A DNA stretch of 64,000 bases, taken from contig DDLV01000008.1 of the NCBI GenBank assembly GCA_002340325.1, positions 20,946 to 84,945 on the forward strand, given 5' to 3'. Both the position numbers and the translations under genes were made by a program. The DNA is from Glaciecola sp. UBA2563. GTDB taxonomy: Bacteria > Pseudomonadota > Gammaproteobacteria > Enterobacterales > Alteromonadaceae. Below are positions 44,945 to 54,557 of this stretch, in pieces (positions within the stretch are counted from its first letter, which is position 1; every line of letters begins with the position of its first letter). Below the pieces are notes generated by a model, which worked only from the letters and a program-made list of their open reading frames with translations, had not been told where the DNA came from and did no database searches.

Positions 44945-46282
44945 CTATGTCGCTGGAATTTTAAGGGTTTGACCGATTTGTATAGTGCTTTTGTTTAAGT
45001 TATTTGCTTGTTTTAATGAATTCACCGATACGTTGTATCGCTGTGCCAGCATTGACAGAGAATCTCCTCGTTTAACGATATGCTCTTTTCGATGCTCATA
45101 TATACTTGCAAACAGTGTTCCCTCAGGAGGATGCTGACTAAAAAAGCGTTTTGTCGCGGCAAAAACTGCCCTTGCCAGCTTCCGTTGATGCGATGATTGA
45201 TTGAGCAACCTTTCTTCTTGTGGATTGGACATAAACCCGGCTTCGACAAGGATCGAAGGAATATCTGGTGATTTTAGAACGCCGAAATTCCCAAGTTGAG
45301 TGGATTTCTGGTGCACTCTTGTTACTTTACTAAGTTCGTTTATGACTTCCTTGCTCAAATCATATCCAGTTGATAACGAATGGCTCATTGACATATCGAG
45401 CAAGGCATGTGCAAGGTATCGCTCACTTTGTGTATCTTGAATAACCTCGCCAACGCCTCCCAGCAGTTCAGAGTGACGCTCACTTCGTTCAAGCCATCTC
45501 CCGATTTCAGTGTTTGCGCGTTTCATTGTCAACACCCATACAGATGCTCCACGAGGTCGTGGTGAGGTGAACGCATCGGCGTGGACAGAAATAAGCACAT
45601 CCGCTTTTTTATTTCGTGCAATCTCTGAACGCCGACCAATATTGAGATAATAATCTCCATTTCGTGTCAAAAATGCAGCCATGCCTCTTTCAGCATTGAT
45701 CAGGTTGGCAAGTTTTTTACTAATGGCAAACGCAACTCTTTTTTCAAGTGTTCCACTGACTCCCACTGCGCCAGGGTCGTGGCCGCCATGTCCGGGATCG
45801 ATAGCGATGACTATATCGCGCTGACCATTTGTAAATTCGCCCACTGTGCGTACAGGTGCCCGCGGCATGTCATCCTGCAGGTCCACAACCAAACGATGAC
45901 CGTGTGGGCCATACGGTTTTAGTTTGAACAATTTAGGCTTTACGGTTTTTGTGAGGTCTAGGACCACGCGCCTTGAATCACTGCTTTTGGCTTTACTTGG
46001 CCTTACTTTCTTAACCAGAGACTTTGGGTTTTCTATATCATTAAAGTCAAATTTGCCGGTGGTCTCGTTGAAATCGATTACCAAGCGATGCGGGTTTTGC
46101 AGGGTGAAATATGAATATTTGGGCTCAGCAGCAAGGTCAAAAACAACACGCGTGCTGTCGGGTGACGGCCAAATTCTCACTCCCTCCATCTTATTCGCGG
46201 CGATAGCGAAAGAGGAGTGAAATACGACTAAGCCCAATAAAACAAAACGTTTTAAGGTTTTTCGATTCAATTTATTTTTCAA
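44945..46282 (-). CDS. N-acetylmuramoyl-L-alanine amidase with AMIN and LysM domains
   Basis: 445 residues: signal sequence, AMIN domain (about 30-130, VRIWPSPDSTRVVFDL) that targets the septum, zinc amidase domain (about 160-385: IDPGHGGHDPGA, LISVHADAF, catalytic VEAGFMSNPQEE) and a C-terminal LysM peptidoglycan-binding domain (VKRGDSLSMLAQRYNVS). It cleaves the amide between muramic acid and the peptide during daughter cell separation, like AmiB/AmiC. The TTG at 46282 gives the best signal peptide, but the ribosome site is poor and the true start is uncertain. Confidence 0.9.
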   Translation of the reverse strand: MKNKLNRKTLKRFVLLGLVVFHSSFAIAANKMEGVRIWPSPDSTRVVFDLAAEPKYSYFTLQNPHRLVIDFNETTGKFDFNDIENPKSLVKKVRPSKAKSSDSRRVVLDLTKTVKPKLFKLKPYGPHGHRLVVDLQDDMPRAPVRTVGEFTNGQRDIVIAIDPGHGGHDPGAVGVSGTLEKRVAFAISKKLANLINAERGMAAFLTRNGDYYLNIGRRSEIARNKKADVLISVHADAFTSPRPRGASVWVLTMKRANTEIGRWLERSERHSELLGGVGEVIQDTQSERYLAHALLDMSMSHSLSTGYDLSKEVINELSKVTRVHQKSTQLGNFGVLKSPDIPSILVEAGFMSNPQEERLLNQSSHQRKLARAVFAATKRFFSQHPPEGTLFASIYEHRKEHIVKRGDSLSMLAQRYNVSVNSLKQANNLNKSTIQIGQTLKIPAT

Positions 46283-46589
46283 CAGTGTTAGCGCACTATA
46301 TTTTTCTAAGCTGCGTTAAATGAAGTCGATGTCGACTCAATGCAGCTCATTATTTGTTCAATATAGTAATTTAAAGATGATTTGAAAACAATGATGTTGG
46401 AAGAAGGCGCAAAATTCTTCACCAAAACGGTTTAGGTGAGGATAAATAAGTCAACCTCAGTCTTCGTCCTATCCTAAAGTCTGCATACCATGGGATTATT
46501 TTTTCTTAACAAAAATGTATGTAGTATTCACAGCGCGTTAAATATCTAAACAATACAGTCACATTTAAAACCGCAGTAAGGATGACGTT
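46283..46589. other. Intergenic region with a nested dyad
   Basis: AGCTGC/GCAGCT (46309-46314 with 46342-46347) encloses the perfect palindrome AGTCGATGTCGACT-like core (46324-46337), upstream of the amidase gene. Nothing else is evident in the remaining about 240 bases. Confidence 0.35.
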
Positions 46590-46991
46590 ATGGATAACAT
46601 TTTAGACATGTGTGAATCAATTGCTCTTTTTGTGAATGAAGATTCACAGGAGCTCCCCATGCTCACATCAACTGGCAGAAAACCAAGACTAAATGAAGGA
46701 ACGCTATCGTCATCCAGCACCTTACTTTCTAGTATTAGCTTTCATTGTGAAAACAACGAACGGGTCCTCATTATGGATTCAAGGTTTGTTGAGAGTGATA
46801 AACCATACGACTTCAATGGCGAGTATTTACTTGTTAACTACAGCGTTAAATCAAAGAATGACAGCGATCGCTTTATCGTATTATCAAACAAATCGTTAGT
46901 GCTTAAACGGCAGGATGATATACGCCACGGTGAAAAAGTAATTGGATTATTTCTGTTTGACTTCTCCATGGACAAATCCGCTCAAAATTAG
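46590..46991 (+). CDS. Small protein of unknown function
   Basis: 133 residues, soluble, no domain recognised; start MDNILDMCESIALFVNEDSQ. TAAGGATGACG precedes the ATG at a normal distance. The second half has a beta-rich look (YLLVNYSVKSKNDSDRFIVL). The gene lies 88 bases before the inverted-repeat element at 47080. Function unknown. Confidence 0.55.
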   Translation: MDNILDMCESIALFVNEDSQELPMLTSTGRKPRLNEGTLSSSSTLLSSISFHCENNERVLIMDSRFVESDKPYDFNGEYLLVNYSVKSKNDSDRFIVLSNKSLVLKRQDDIRHGEKVIGLFLFDFSMDKSAQN

Positions 46992-47079
46992 AGAAAGATA
47001 CTTCTTAAACCAGCGAACTTTTCGGCTACACTGCAATAAAACACGATATGAGTTTATCTTTAGGTGATAAGCTCACATA

Positions 47080-47346
47080 AGAGCGTGTTGATCTTTGTTC
47101 ATTATTTGAGCAGCAGGTCATTTAGCCGGCAGGCAACCGCAAATGAGTGTGGTTTGTTGGTGCCAAATGAGCGAATTTGTGGGCAGTATGTCGGCTAAAT
47201 GGCCGCTGCCCGGAGGGCTGTCACCTATAATGACCTATTTCTGTGTTCTCGCTGGTTTATTTGGATTGCCAAACTGCACCATCGACGCCTTGAACTAGCC
47301 CATTATAGGAGGCAGCTCAAAAAATGAACAAAGGTCAACACGCTCT
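47080..47346. mobile_element. 267-bp MITE-like inverted-repeat element
   Basis: Ends are 35-base inverted repeats matching at 32 positions: AGAGCGTGTTGATCTTTGTT at the left end and its complement at the right end (47312-47346). Inner nested inverted repeats follow: AGGTCATT/AATGACCT and CATTTAGCCG/CGGCTAAATG. No protein is encoded and no clear target duplication is seen. It looks like a non-autonomous transposable or structured repeat; comparable elements are remembered from Shewanella/Alteromonas-type genomes. It lies 53 bases upstream of the disrupted carboxypeptidase gene. Confidence 0.75.
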
Positions 47347-47399
47347 AGTTTATGGCACTGCACATTGCATCGTACAAGAAAAATAGGAAGTGGCCTGAG

Positions 47400-48906
47400 A
47401 TGAAAACCTTTCCATTAGCTTTATTATTTTTGCTCATTTCATTTGCGTTAGTTGCAAATGAATCTAGCGAAGCGCCTAGCTCAAAAGCGCCATTCTCGGC
47501 AAATATGAGCGAAACTACTCATCAAATTCGCATAGATGGTAAACGCGTAAATTACATCGTAATGGCGGGCGATACTGTGCTTAGTGATAAGGATGGCAAT
47601 CCCAAAGCAAGTATTTTTAGCACGAGTTATATTCATGAGAGCAAAGATGCATCGAGGCCGCTAATATTTATTTTTAATGGTGGTCCGGGATCATCAAGTG
47701 TTTGGCTTCACATGGGGGTGTTTGGACCTAAAAAAGTCGTTATTCCAAGTGATGCACAACAGGTACCCGCGGCCCCGTATACCATTGCTGATAATCCAGT
47801 GAGTCTTATCGATGTCGCTGATATGGTGTTTATTGACCCCGTGGGTACCGGCTATAGCATTCCACTTGGTGAGTACGAAGGAAAGGATTTTTGGGGTGTG
47901 CGGCAAGATGCTCAAATTCTATCTGAATTTATTCGCGTATTTATTACCAAGCACCAGCGCTGGAACAGCCGAAAATACCTAGCGGGGGAAAGCTATGGTA
48001 CAACAAGAGCGGCGTTAATGACGCGCGAATTGCAAGAGGGGTGGGGCACAATTGATTTAAACGGTGTGTTTCTTATTAGTTCGATCCTCGATTTTCAAAC
48101 GGGCGATTTTGCGCCTGGAAACGACCTGCCTTTTTTGAGTTTTCTTCCCACATACGCTGCAACCGCGTGGTATCACGATGCATTACCGGATAAATCAGCA
48201 TGGGATTCGCAAGCAACTTTTCTTGATGAAGTGAGGGACTTCACACTCAACGAATACGCGACGACATTAGTTAAGGGTGATTTAGCAAGCGAGGTCGAAG
48301 TTACAAATGTTGTTGATAAACTGCATGCGTATACGGGTATTTCAAAACAATTTATCAAACTTTCAAAGCTTAGATTGAATGAATTTGAATTTATGAAAGA
48401 GCTATTGCGTGAACAAGGTCTAAGTGTTGGACGACTCGATAGTCGATATGTTGGAGAAGACGCAAATCTTGTGGCCAGTCGGTTTGAAGCGGACCCATCT
48501 GCTTATGCTATCGATGGCGCATATACTGCGGCGATTCAAAGTTTATCTTGCATCAGACCTTGGTGTTTTGAGGGAGCAGAAATACAACATTTTATCGGGT
48601 GAGGTGTTTTCTAACTGGGACTGGCTGTATGAAAGAACGCCGCGCTCACAAGGATTTTTAAACACATCACAACATTTGGCAAAAGCGCAGCGCCAAAATA
48701 TGTCTTTTAGAATATTTGTGGCAAACGGCTACTACGACTTGGCGACGCCGTTCTTTGGCACTGAGTATTCGATGAACCAAGCCGGTATTGATAAAAGCAG
48801 ATTGGATATGAAGTACTATCCCGCTGGGCATATGATGTATATCCACCACCCATCTTTAGAAAATCTGGCAGAAGATATGCGCGCGTTTTTGAACGCAGGG
48901 GAGTAA
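47400..48906 (+). pseudogene. Serine carboxypeptidase (S10 family), frameshifted
   Basis: The first part (47400-48602) has a signal peptide (MKTFPLALLFLLISFALVAN) and S10 landmarks FNGGPGSSSVWLHMG and nucleophile motif GESYGTT. It ends with nonsense residues after AAIQSL. The second part continues in the next frame (LASDLGVLREQKYN onward) with the remaining catalytic Asp (NGYYDLATPFF) and His (YPAGHMMY). Removing one T from the TTT at 48542-48544 restores AAIQSYLASDLGV, so a single-base insertion explains the break. It is either a recent pseudogene or a sequencing error. Intact, it would be a secreted exopeptidase of about 500 residues. Confidence 0.85.
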
Positions 48907-48913
48907 AGACAGA

Positions 48914-50836
48914 ATGTTGGGGCGACAAATGCTAAGAGTATTTTGTTTGATAAGCAGTTGTTGCTTATTGGTTCTGATTGGAAACCCCGTATGTGCAAAA
49001 CTGACAAAGGTTGAAGTTTTAGAGCAAACGGCTTTTGAATATCAACAGGAGAAATACGAAAGCGTATCTGGTTACTTTTACTTCCAGTTCGACCCTTCAG
49101 ATTCACTCAATCAACGTGTTACAGATATTGAGTTTGCATCGAAAGATGAAAGTGGAATGGTCGCAGCAAAGGCGAGTTTTTATCTTATTCAACCTAGCGA
49201 TGAACAAGTAAAAGGAACGTTGTTTGAAATCAGCAACAGAGGTTCTAAAGCATCGCTTCGATACTTCAATAATGCGGCCAGGAACGCCATGCCATCAAGC
49301 GAAGAGTCTTTAGGCGACGGGCTTATACAGGATCTCGGTCTGCGAGTACTATGGGTAGGTTGGCAAGCAGATGTTCCGGTGAACAAGGACACAATGCACG
49401 TCATGTTGCCTGTTGCAAAAGGTGTCGAGGGTTTAGTAAGAAGTGATTGGACGCTAGAGGAAAATACCACAGAACTCTTACTATCTCACCGACCAGGAAT
49501 TGAGGTGATTTACCCTTTTGATAACGAAAGCGCACAACCTGCATATCTGACAAAAAGACTTTCTCGAAACGGTCAACGCTCAATCGTAGATAGAGAGACC
49601 TGGGAATTTAACAACGAAGGTTCGGCGATAACGGGAAGTTTCAGTTCTGGCATCTATGAGCTTGTTTATCCATCCAATGATCCAGTTGTGGTCGGGCTTG
49701 GTCTGGCTATTTTGAGAGACACGGCCACGTACCTTAAGTCCTCAGAAAGCCAGTTCCCAAGCCAAAAAGTGATTGGGTTCGGCGTGTCGCAAACAGGTCG
49801 TTTACTTCGGCACTTCTTGTATCAAGGGTTTAATGAAACCTCAGAAAATTCGAAAGCATTTGATGGTATGCTGATTCACACCTCAGGCGCTGGAAGAGGG
49901 AGCTTTAATCATAGGTTCGGGCAACCGTCTCGCGATGCGCACCGATTTTCCGCGTTCTTTTACCCAACCGATATATTTCCCTTCACGAGCCGGCCAACGC
50001 AAAATCTCATCAACCGCGAGCTAGAAGGTCTTTTAGACAAACAATCGAGCACAACCAGACCTAAAATTTTCTATACCAATACGGGCTATGAATATTGGGG
50101 GCGAGCCGCCAGTTTAATCCACACAGCCTCCGATAAAGACATATTACCCTTAGAAAACGAGCGCATCTTTCATTTGGCAAGTGGTCAGAATTTTGTTGAA
50201 CGTATCGAAAATTTGAAGGACATAGGTAATGGTGTCTATCGAGGGAATCCGCTCGATTTTTTAACAAATTTGCGGGCACTGTTATCGTCATTATCAGCAT
50301 GGGTAATCGACGGCAGTCAACCACCAGATAGTCAATTTCCGCAGATAGAAAACCAAGAACTTACTAACATCCAGAAATACCAACTGCCTGAATGGTTAAC
50401 AAGCATCGATGTGCCGCAATCACCTCATAGTGCATATCTTCTCGACTACAGCATCAATTGGCAACATGGTGTTATCGATAATCAGCCACCACGCCTGCTT
50501 GCTGAAATTATCCCCTTTGTCCCAACTGTCGATAGATGGGGCAATGAGGTAGGTGGTTTGCGCCACCCTTATCTGGAGGAGCCGCTGGCGGCATTTTTGC
50601 CTTGGTCACTTCGAGATCAAGGATTCTCACCTAATGAAATGCGTGATTTTAGAGGGATGATGGTGTTAATGCAAAAACAGGATGTACTTGCACGTTATCA
50701 GGATTGGGCTACTTATCAAGCGAAGCTGAATACTGCTATCAATAAGGCTATCGAAAGAAATGAAATCCTACCTCGTGATAGAGAGAGATTAGTTATACAG
50801 GCTAATTGGATTTGGTCAAAAATAATGGATGATTAG
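48914..50836 (+). CDS. Secreted alpha/beta-hydrolase domain protein
   Basis: 640 residues with a signal peptide after the ATG at 48914 (a second ATG at 48929 is equally possible). The nucleophile elbow GFGVSQTGRLLRHFLYQGFN and the following HTSGAGRGSFNHRF and FYPTDIFPF segments identify the Abhydrolase_10-type family, large secreted hydrolases with unknown natural substrate. It begins 7 bases after the carboxypeptidase stop, so both were probably expressed together as extracellular or periplasmic degradative enzymes. Confidence 0.8.
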   Translation: MLGRQMLRVFCLISSCCLLVLIGNPVCAKLTKVEVLEQTAFEYQQEKYESVSGYFYFQFDPSDSLNQRVTDIEFASKDESGMVAAKASFYLIQPSDEQVKGTLFEISNRGSKASLRYFNNAARNAMPSSEESLGDGLIQDLGLRVLWVGWQADVPVNKDTMHVMLPVAKGVEGLVRSDWTLEENTTELLLSHRPGIEVIYPFDNESAQPAYLTKRLSRNGQRSIVDRETWEFNNEGSAITGSFSSGIYELVYPSNDPVVVGLGLAILRDTATYLKSSESQFPSQKVIGFGVSQTGRLLRHFLYQGFNETSENSKAFDGMLIHTSGAGRGSFNHRFGQPSRDAHRFSAFFYPTDIFPFTSRPTQNLINRELEGLLDKQSSTTRPKIFYTNTGYEYWGRAASLIHTASDKDILPLENERIFHLASGQNFVERIENLKDIGNGVYRGNPLDFLTNLRALLSSLSAWVIDGSQPPDSQFPQIENQELTNIQKYQLPEWLTSIDVPQSPHSAYLLDYSINWQHGVIDNQPPRLLAEIIPFVPTVDRWGNEVGGLRHPYLEEPLAAFLPWSLRDQGFSPNEMRDFRGMMVLMQKQDVLARYQDWATYQAKLNTAINKAIERNEILPRDRERLVIQANWIWSKIMDD

Positions 50837-50884
50837 CGAGCAAAGTAGGGACAGCAGATAACGGCGATTTTATGCAAACGTCTC

Positions 50885-51508
50885 TTAACCCCAATCAAAT
50901 GTCCATTCAGTGGATAACCCTTTTATTTCAAAGCTGTCTGCTTTTGCTTGTTTGTTTTCTCTAAGGTCTACCCACTTGCTCCAGACGCGTTCGACGCTGT
51001 ATTCATCTTGGACGCGTTCTATAAGCTCAAATTTATCGCCTGCTTCAACCGCTCCTTCTTCCACTACACGGTAATACCAACCTGTACGATTAAGCGCAAT
51101 CAGTAGGCTCATCATATGCGCATTTCCTATATGGTGATTCACTTTCCAACATGGCATTCTGGGCTGACTGACTTGTAACTTCGCGGAGCCAATTTGATAG
51201 GTATCGCCAATAAAAACAGCGTCATCGGTCATGCCTGTACTTGAAAAATTCTCGCCCAAACAAGGCTGTGAAAATTTGAGCTTAAGATGTGGCAAGGCTT
51301 CTGTTAGTGCTTGATAGTTTTCAAACGGGTATTGATACACCGCTTTATCCAGTCCGCCATGAACCCTGCGATCAGCTTGGAAGTCTCCGTTAAGGCCTAG
51401 GCTGTTTACCGCGACCTTGCCACTTGCGGGCAATTTCAATATGCCTGTGGGTGTGTTTGCTTGTCCAATGGTACTTTGTTGTGCAAGCAAAATAGTGCGT
51501 AGTTCCAT
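50885..51508 (-). CDS. yiiM: MOSC-domain protein YiiM
   Basis: 207 residues. The MOSC signature includes GDFQADRRVHGGLDKAVYQY, LGENFSSTG, GDTYQIGSAKLQVSQPR and the cofactor-binding Cys in RMPCWKV, with the C-terminal helices seen in YiiM. YiiM proteins bind molybdenum cofactor and reduce N-hydroxylated bases such as 6-N-hydroxylaminopurine. The start lies 2 bases after the stop of the TPR protein, so the two are co-transcribed. Confidence 0.88.
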   Translation of the reverse strand: MELRTILLAQQSTIGQANTPTGILKLPASGKVAVNSLGLNGDFQADRRVHGGLDKAVYQYPFENYQALTEALPHLKLKFSQPCLGENFSSTGMTDDAVFIGDTYQIGSAKLQVSQPRMPCWKVNHHIGNAHMMSLLIALNRTGWYYRVVEEGAVEAGDKFELIERVQDEYSVERVWSKWVDLRENKQAKADSFEIKGLSTEWTFDWG

Positions 51509-51510
51509 TT

Positions 51511-52245
51511 CTAAGCCTCGTCTAATTCATCTTTTACTTGTTGAATAATACTATAGTAAATCAAATCGTAGTGCCCGCCGGATGCTTTTGCCTTTTGCAA
51601 AATTTCATTGAGAATTACATTTGCCTTGTCCAATTGGCCTTGTGATTTTAGAAATTGGGCGAAGTAAAATGACGCTTTTGGGCCTGTAAAATATTCATGT
51701 AGTGTTTCGAATTCATGAGTTGCTTCTTCAATCTCTTCTAATTCGGCGAGTGTTCGTGCATAGAGGAGATGCGCATTAGGGTTTTTGTAATCGGGATTGT
51801 GTTGAATCAATTGATCAAGAATAACTCTGGTTTGTGCAAAATCGTGTAGCTCGAAATAGCATTTTGCGGCACCAAACATTAAAACAGGCGCATAGCCATT
51901 CTCGCCCGTTGCTTGTTTTTCATAGAGCTCTAAAGCGCTTTCGAAATCTCCTTTCGAAAAGTAGTCTTCTGCAAGGTTTACATCCGCATCAAAATTTGAA
52001 TTCAATCTTATTCGACTGCTAATCCCTTTAAAGTCTGCATTTACAACATTTTCGTAATTCTTCCCTTCAGTTTTTGTTCGTCGCGCATTAATAAAATCAG
52101 GAAGTATCACCGTAAACAAATACACTATTCCGCTGACAAATGGGAGGAGAATAAAGGCCCAAACCCAACGCTTATCTTTACCTTTTTTATAGGCGTGAAC
52201 AATGAGTAACGCTTGAATCAAACTGGCGAAAACTAAGTATGTCAT
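51511..52245 (-). CDS. Membrane protein with tetratricopeptide repeats
   Basis: 244 residues from the ATG at 52245, giving an N-terminal helix MTYLVFASLIQALLIVHAYK and a second one (WVWAFILLPFVSGIVYLFTV), followed by about 170 cytoplasmic residues with TPR-like repeats (DYFSKGDFESALELYEKQAT, then AQTRVILDQLIQHNP). An in-frame ATG at 52296 would add 17 residues. Similar proteins are annotated in many gammaproteobacteria without known function; a scaffold role is plausible. It is in operon with yiiM. Confidence 0.75.
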   Translation of the reverse strand: MTYLVFASLIQALLIVHAYKKGKDKRWVWAFILLPFVSGIVYLFTVILPDFINARRTKTEGKNYENVVNADFKGISSRIRLNSNFDADVNLAEDYFSKGDFESALELYEKQATGENGYAPVLMFGAAKCYFELHDFAQTRVILDQLIQHNPDYKNPNAHLLYARTLAELEEIEEATHEFETLHEYFTGPKASFYFAQFLKSQGQLDKANVILNEILQKAKASGGHYDLIYYSIIQQVKDELDEA

Positions 52246-52366
52246 TATGCAGTTTGCTCCCAGAAGACAATCTATAACCAATCTAAATCGTATCATCAGA
52301 TAGCAAAGGGATAAAACAAAAAAGAGTAACTTTTTTGGACAAAGGATAGATTAAGAAAGCAAGTTA

Positions 52367-53620
52367 CTACACTGAGCGTCTTCCAGTGTTTTTTTCGATG
52401 GTTTTTTGAAGTTCCTTTGCGTTCACGCGATACAATGAGGTCTTTCCAATACCTTTCAACAGTCTGTGTTGATGACAAAATACAATTGATAAATCATAGC
52501 TACATGCGCGGTAAGTCATCTCGTCAATCACAACCTCTCCAGCGGATGCAATGCTCTCTAGACGTGTGCATCTTACCATCGTCTCTCCCCATATATCATG
52601 TGAGGGATGAGTATTTGAACCTAAGCCGGAATAGACTTGCCCCGTAGCAATTCCGATTTTAATCTCTAGGTTATTATGTTTAGCTGCGCCTTGCACCAGA
52701 TTATTTGCCTCGATAGCAAGCTCAATCGCCACATAAACACTCGCATTAATGTCAATCACAGTAGCGTTCCCAGTGTGAGAGTATCCAACAGCAATAAGGT
52801 ATTGATCCCCATTGGTCTTGATTCGAAACGCGTTCTTTTTTGTTACTAAATCATCAATTAGCCGAAAGATGTGATTAAATGCTTGTTGTGCCTTCAGGTC
52901 TCCGATATCACGCATAATTTGTGATGAGTTAACAAAATCTATTGATATGATGACGCATTCATCAGTTTTGTAAGTTTGCTCACTTACGCTTTCTTTGGTG
53001 CTAATGAGAGATGGTTGAAAGGGCCTTGGAATCAATGAATCGATTATTTCCTGACCTGTTCGATTAGCGCGTTTCACTCTCTTCCAGTTCGTTGAGATCA
53101 TAGAGCGCAAATAAAATGCACAAGTGACACATGCAAATGCAAGCGTAACTTGATTGAGCTGTTTTACTCGATGTATATCGATTCCATGATTCGTTGATAC
53201 GGCGGAGAAGTTCAGTTGAATATAGAAATAAATGGAAAGTAGTATTGCAACTAGGATAATGAAGGCTGCATTTTCCCGATTGGGAAAAACTAAACTCGCT
53301 ATGAATAGCTCAACCAGTATAAAATAGCTTATCGATGGGTCAGCTTGCCACAAATGGCAAGCGACTAACAGGTAACTAGCAAAGCATATAAAGACTGCAA
53401 ATTTGGACCAGGTCGCGAGATAAAATTTAAGATATAGAACGCATGCGAGCAAACAAACACCGTGGAGCAATACATTTATTAAATGGTAATGCCAATGTGG
53501 TGTATTAACGAAGAAGAGTTTGATTGCTTGGACCAAAATTATTAAGTACATAAGTAACCCAATGCGTATCAATAGTACTTCTTGTGAATACTTGTTTCTT
53601 ACGTCAAATGTACTGTCCAC
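52367..53620 (-). CDS. Membrane class III nucleotide cyclase, atypical active site
   Basis: 417 residues. Five to six membrane helices (about 12-185) precede a cyclase homology domain (about 215-390). The metal aspartates are visible (ISIDFVNSS and KTNGDQYLI, where Lys also is the adenine-specifying residue), as are DIWGE and the transition-state Arg (RLESIASAGEV). The transition-state Asn expected in the WGDTVN-type motif is replaced by Val (WGETMVRCTRLE). It may have reduced or altered activity, or act as a receptor. The start is a GTG with a weak site. Confidence 0.8.
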   Translation of the reverse strand: MDSTFDVRNKYSQEVLLIRIGLLMYLIILVQAIKLFFVNTPHWHYHLINVLLHGVCLLACVLYLKFYLATWSKFAVFICFASYLLVACHLWQADPSISYFILVELFIASLVFPNRENAAFIILVAILLSIYFYIQLNFSAVSTNHGIDIHRVKQLNQVTLAFACVTCAFYLRSMISTNWKRVKRANRTGQEIIDSLIPRPFQPSLISTKESVSEQTYKTDECVIISIDFVNSSQIMRDIGDLKAQQAFNHIFRLIDDLVTKKNAFRIKTNGDQYLIAVGYSHTGNATVIDINASVYVAIELAIEANNLVQGAAKHNNLEIKIGIATGQVYSGLGSNTHPSHDIWGETMVRCTRLESIASAGEVVIDEMTYRACSYDLSIVFCHQHRLLKGIGKTSLYRVNAKELQKTIEKNTGRRSV

Positions 53621-53712
53621 TGCCTAATTACATGTCTCATATAGTCATTCTACTATACGTTTGTGGGTTTTTTATCACACTGGCAATTGTGCCTGTTTCT
53701 TAAGGAATAAAA

Positions 53713-54552
53713 ATGATAGCTGCACTAGTACTGGCCGCTGCACTTCTGCACGCAGCATGGAATGCCCTACTAAAATCAGCAAGAAATCGCGTTAGGTCAC
53801 TGGTGGTGAATCGCTTGGCGGCAACATGTGTTGGTGCCTTTTTATTACTGTATCTACCACCGCTAGATGCACAAGCTTGGTTCTATGTGATAACGGCAGC
53901 GTTAGTTCATCTGATCTATTTTTTTGCACTTTTGAGCGCATATCAGTACGGAGATTTTTCTCAGGTTTACCCCATCTCGCGAGGAACAGCGCCTTTACTC
54001 ATCTTGCTATTCAGCATCGCCTTTGGTGTTGATACTTTGTCGTTGATAGATGCTTTCGGCATTGTTTTGGTGAGCATCGGTATTATTTTTCTAGCTCGAA
54101 CCCGGTCTATTTCTCACGCGGTTTATAAAAATAGGGCGTTGGGCTTTGCATTTTTAACTGCTTTTTGTATTGCCGGTTATACATTGTTTTCAGGCGCTGG
54201 AGTGCGCATTTCTGGTAATTGGTTAACGTATGCGGCAACTCTAGAGGTTGTGTCAGGTGCTATATTTCTTATAACTGCCAGTATGTTCAAACGCAAAGAT
54301 GTTTTTGCGAAAGGTTACACTCTCGCGGAATGGCGTACCGATGCACTTTCAGGCGTTTTAGCTGTGGTTGGATTTGGGATTGCACTATGGGCAATGAATT
54401 CCATGTCCATCGCCTCTGTCGCTGCTTTACGGGAGACAAGTGTTGTATTTGCTACGCTGATAGCTTACGTTTTCTTAAAAGAAAAATATGCGACGAAGCG
54501 TATCATCGCATCAATGATAGTAGTAGCAGGCGTAAGTCTGATATTGCTTTAA
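53713..54552 (+). CDS. EamA/DMT family membrane transporter
   Basis: 279 residues with ten predicted membrane helices as two EamA repeats: ALLHAAWNALLKSARN at the start of the first and RALGFAFLTAFCIAGYTLFS at the start of the second. Members export amino acids or related metabolites. TAAGGA lies 8 bases ahead of the ATG. It converges with serA with a 5-base gap. The substrate is unknown. Confidence 0.85.
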   Translation: MIAALVLAAALLHAAWNALLKSARNRVRSLVVNRLAATCVGAFLLLYLPPLDAQAWFYVITAALVHLIYFFALLSAYQYGDFSQVYPISRGTAPLLILLFSIAFGVDTLSLIDAFGIVLVSIGIIFLARTRSISHAVYKNRALGFAFLTAFCIAGYTLFSGAGVRISGNWLTYAATLEVVSGAIFLITASMFKRKDVFAKGYTLAEWRTDALSGVLAVVGFGIALWAMNSMSIASVAALRETSVVFATLIAYVFLKEKYATKRIIASMIVVAGVSLILL

Positions 54553-54557
54553 AAACG

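Noticed and set aside
47080..47346. CRISPR or integron attC site
   Set aside because: There are no regular spacers and no integrase or cas gene; the structure is one nested inverted repeat.
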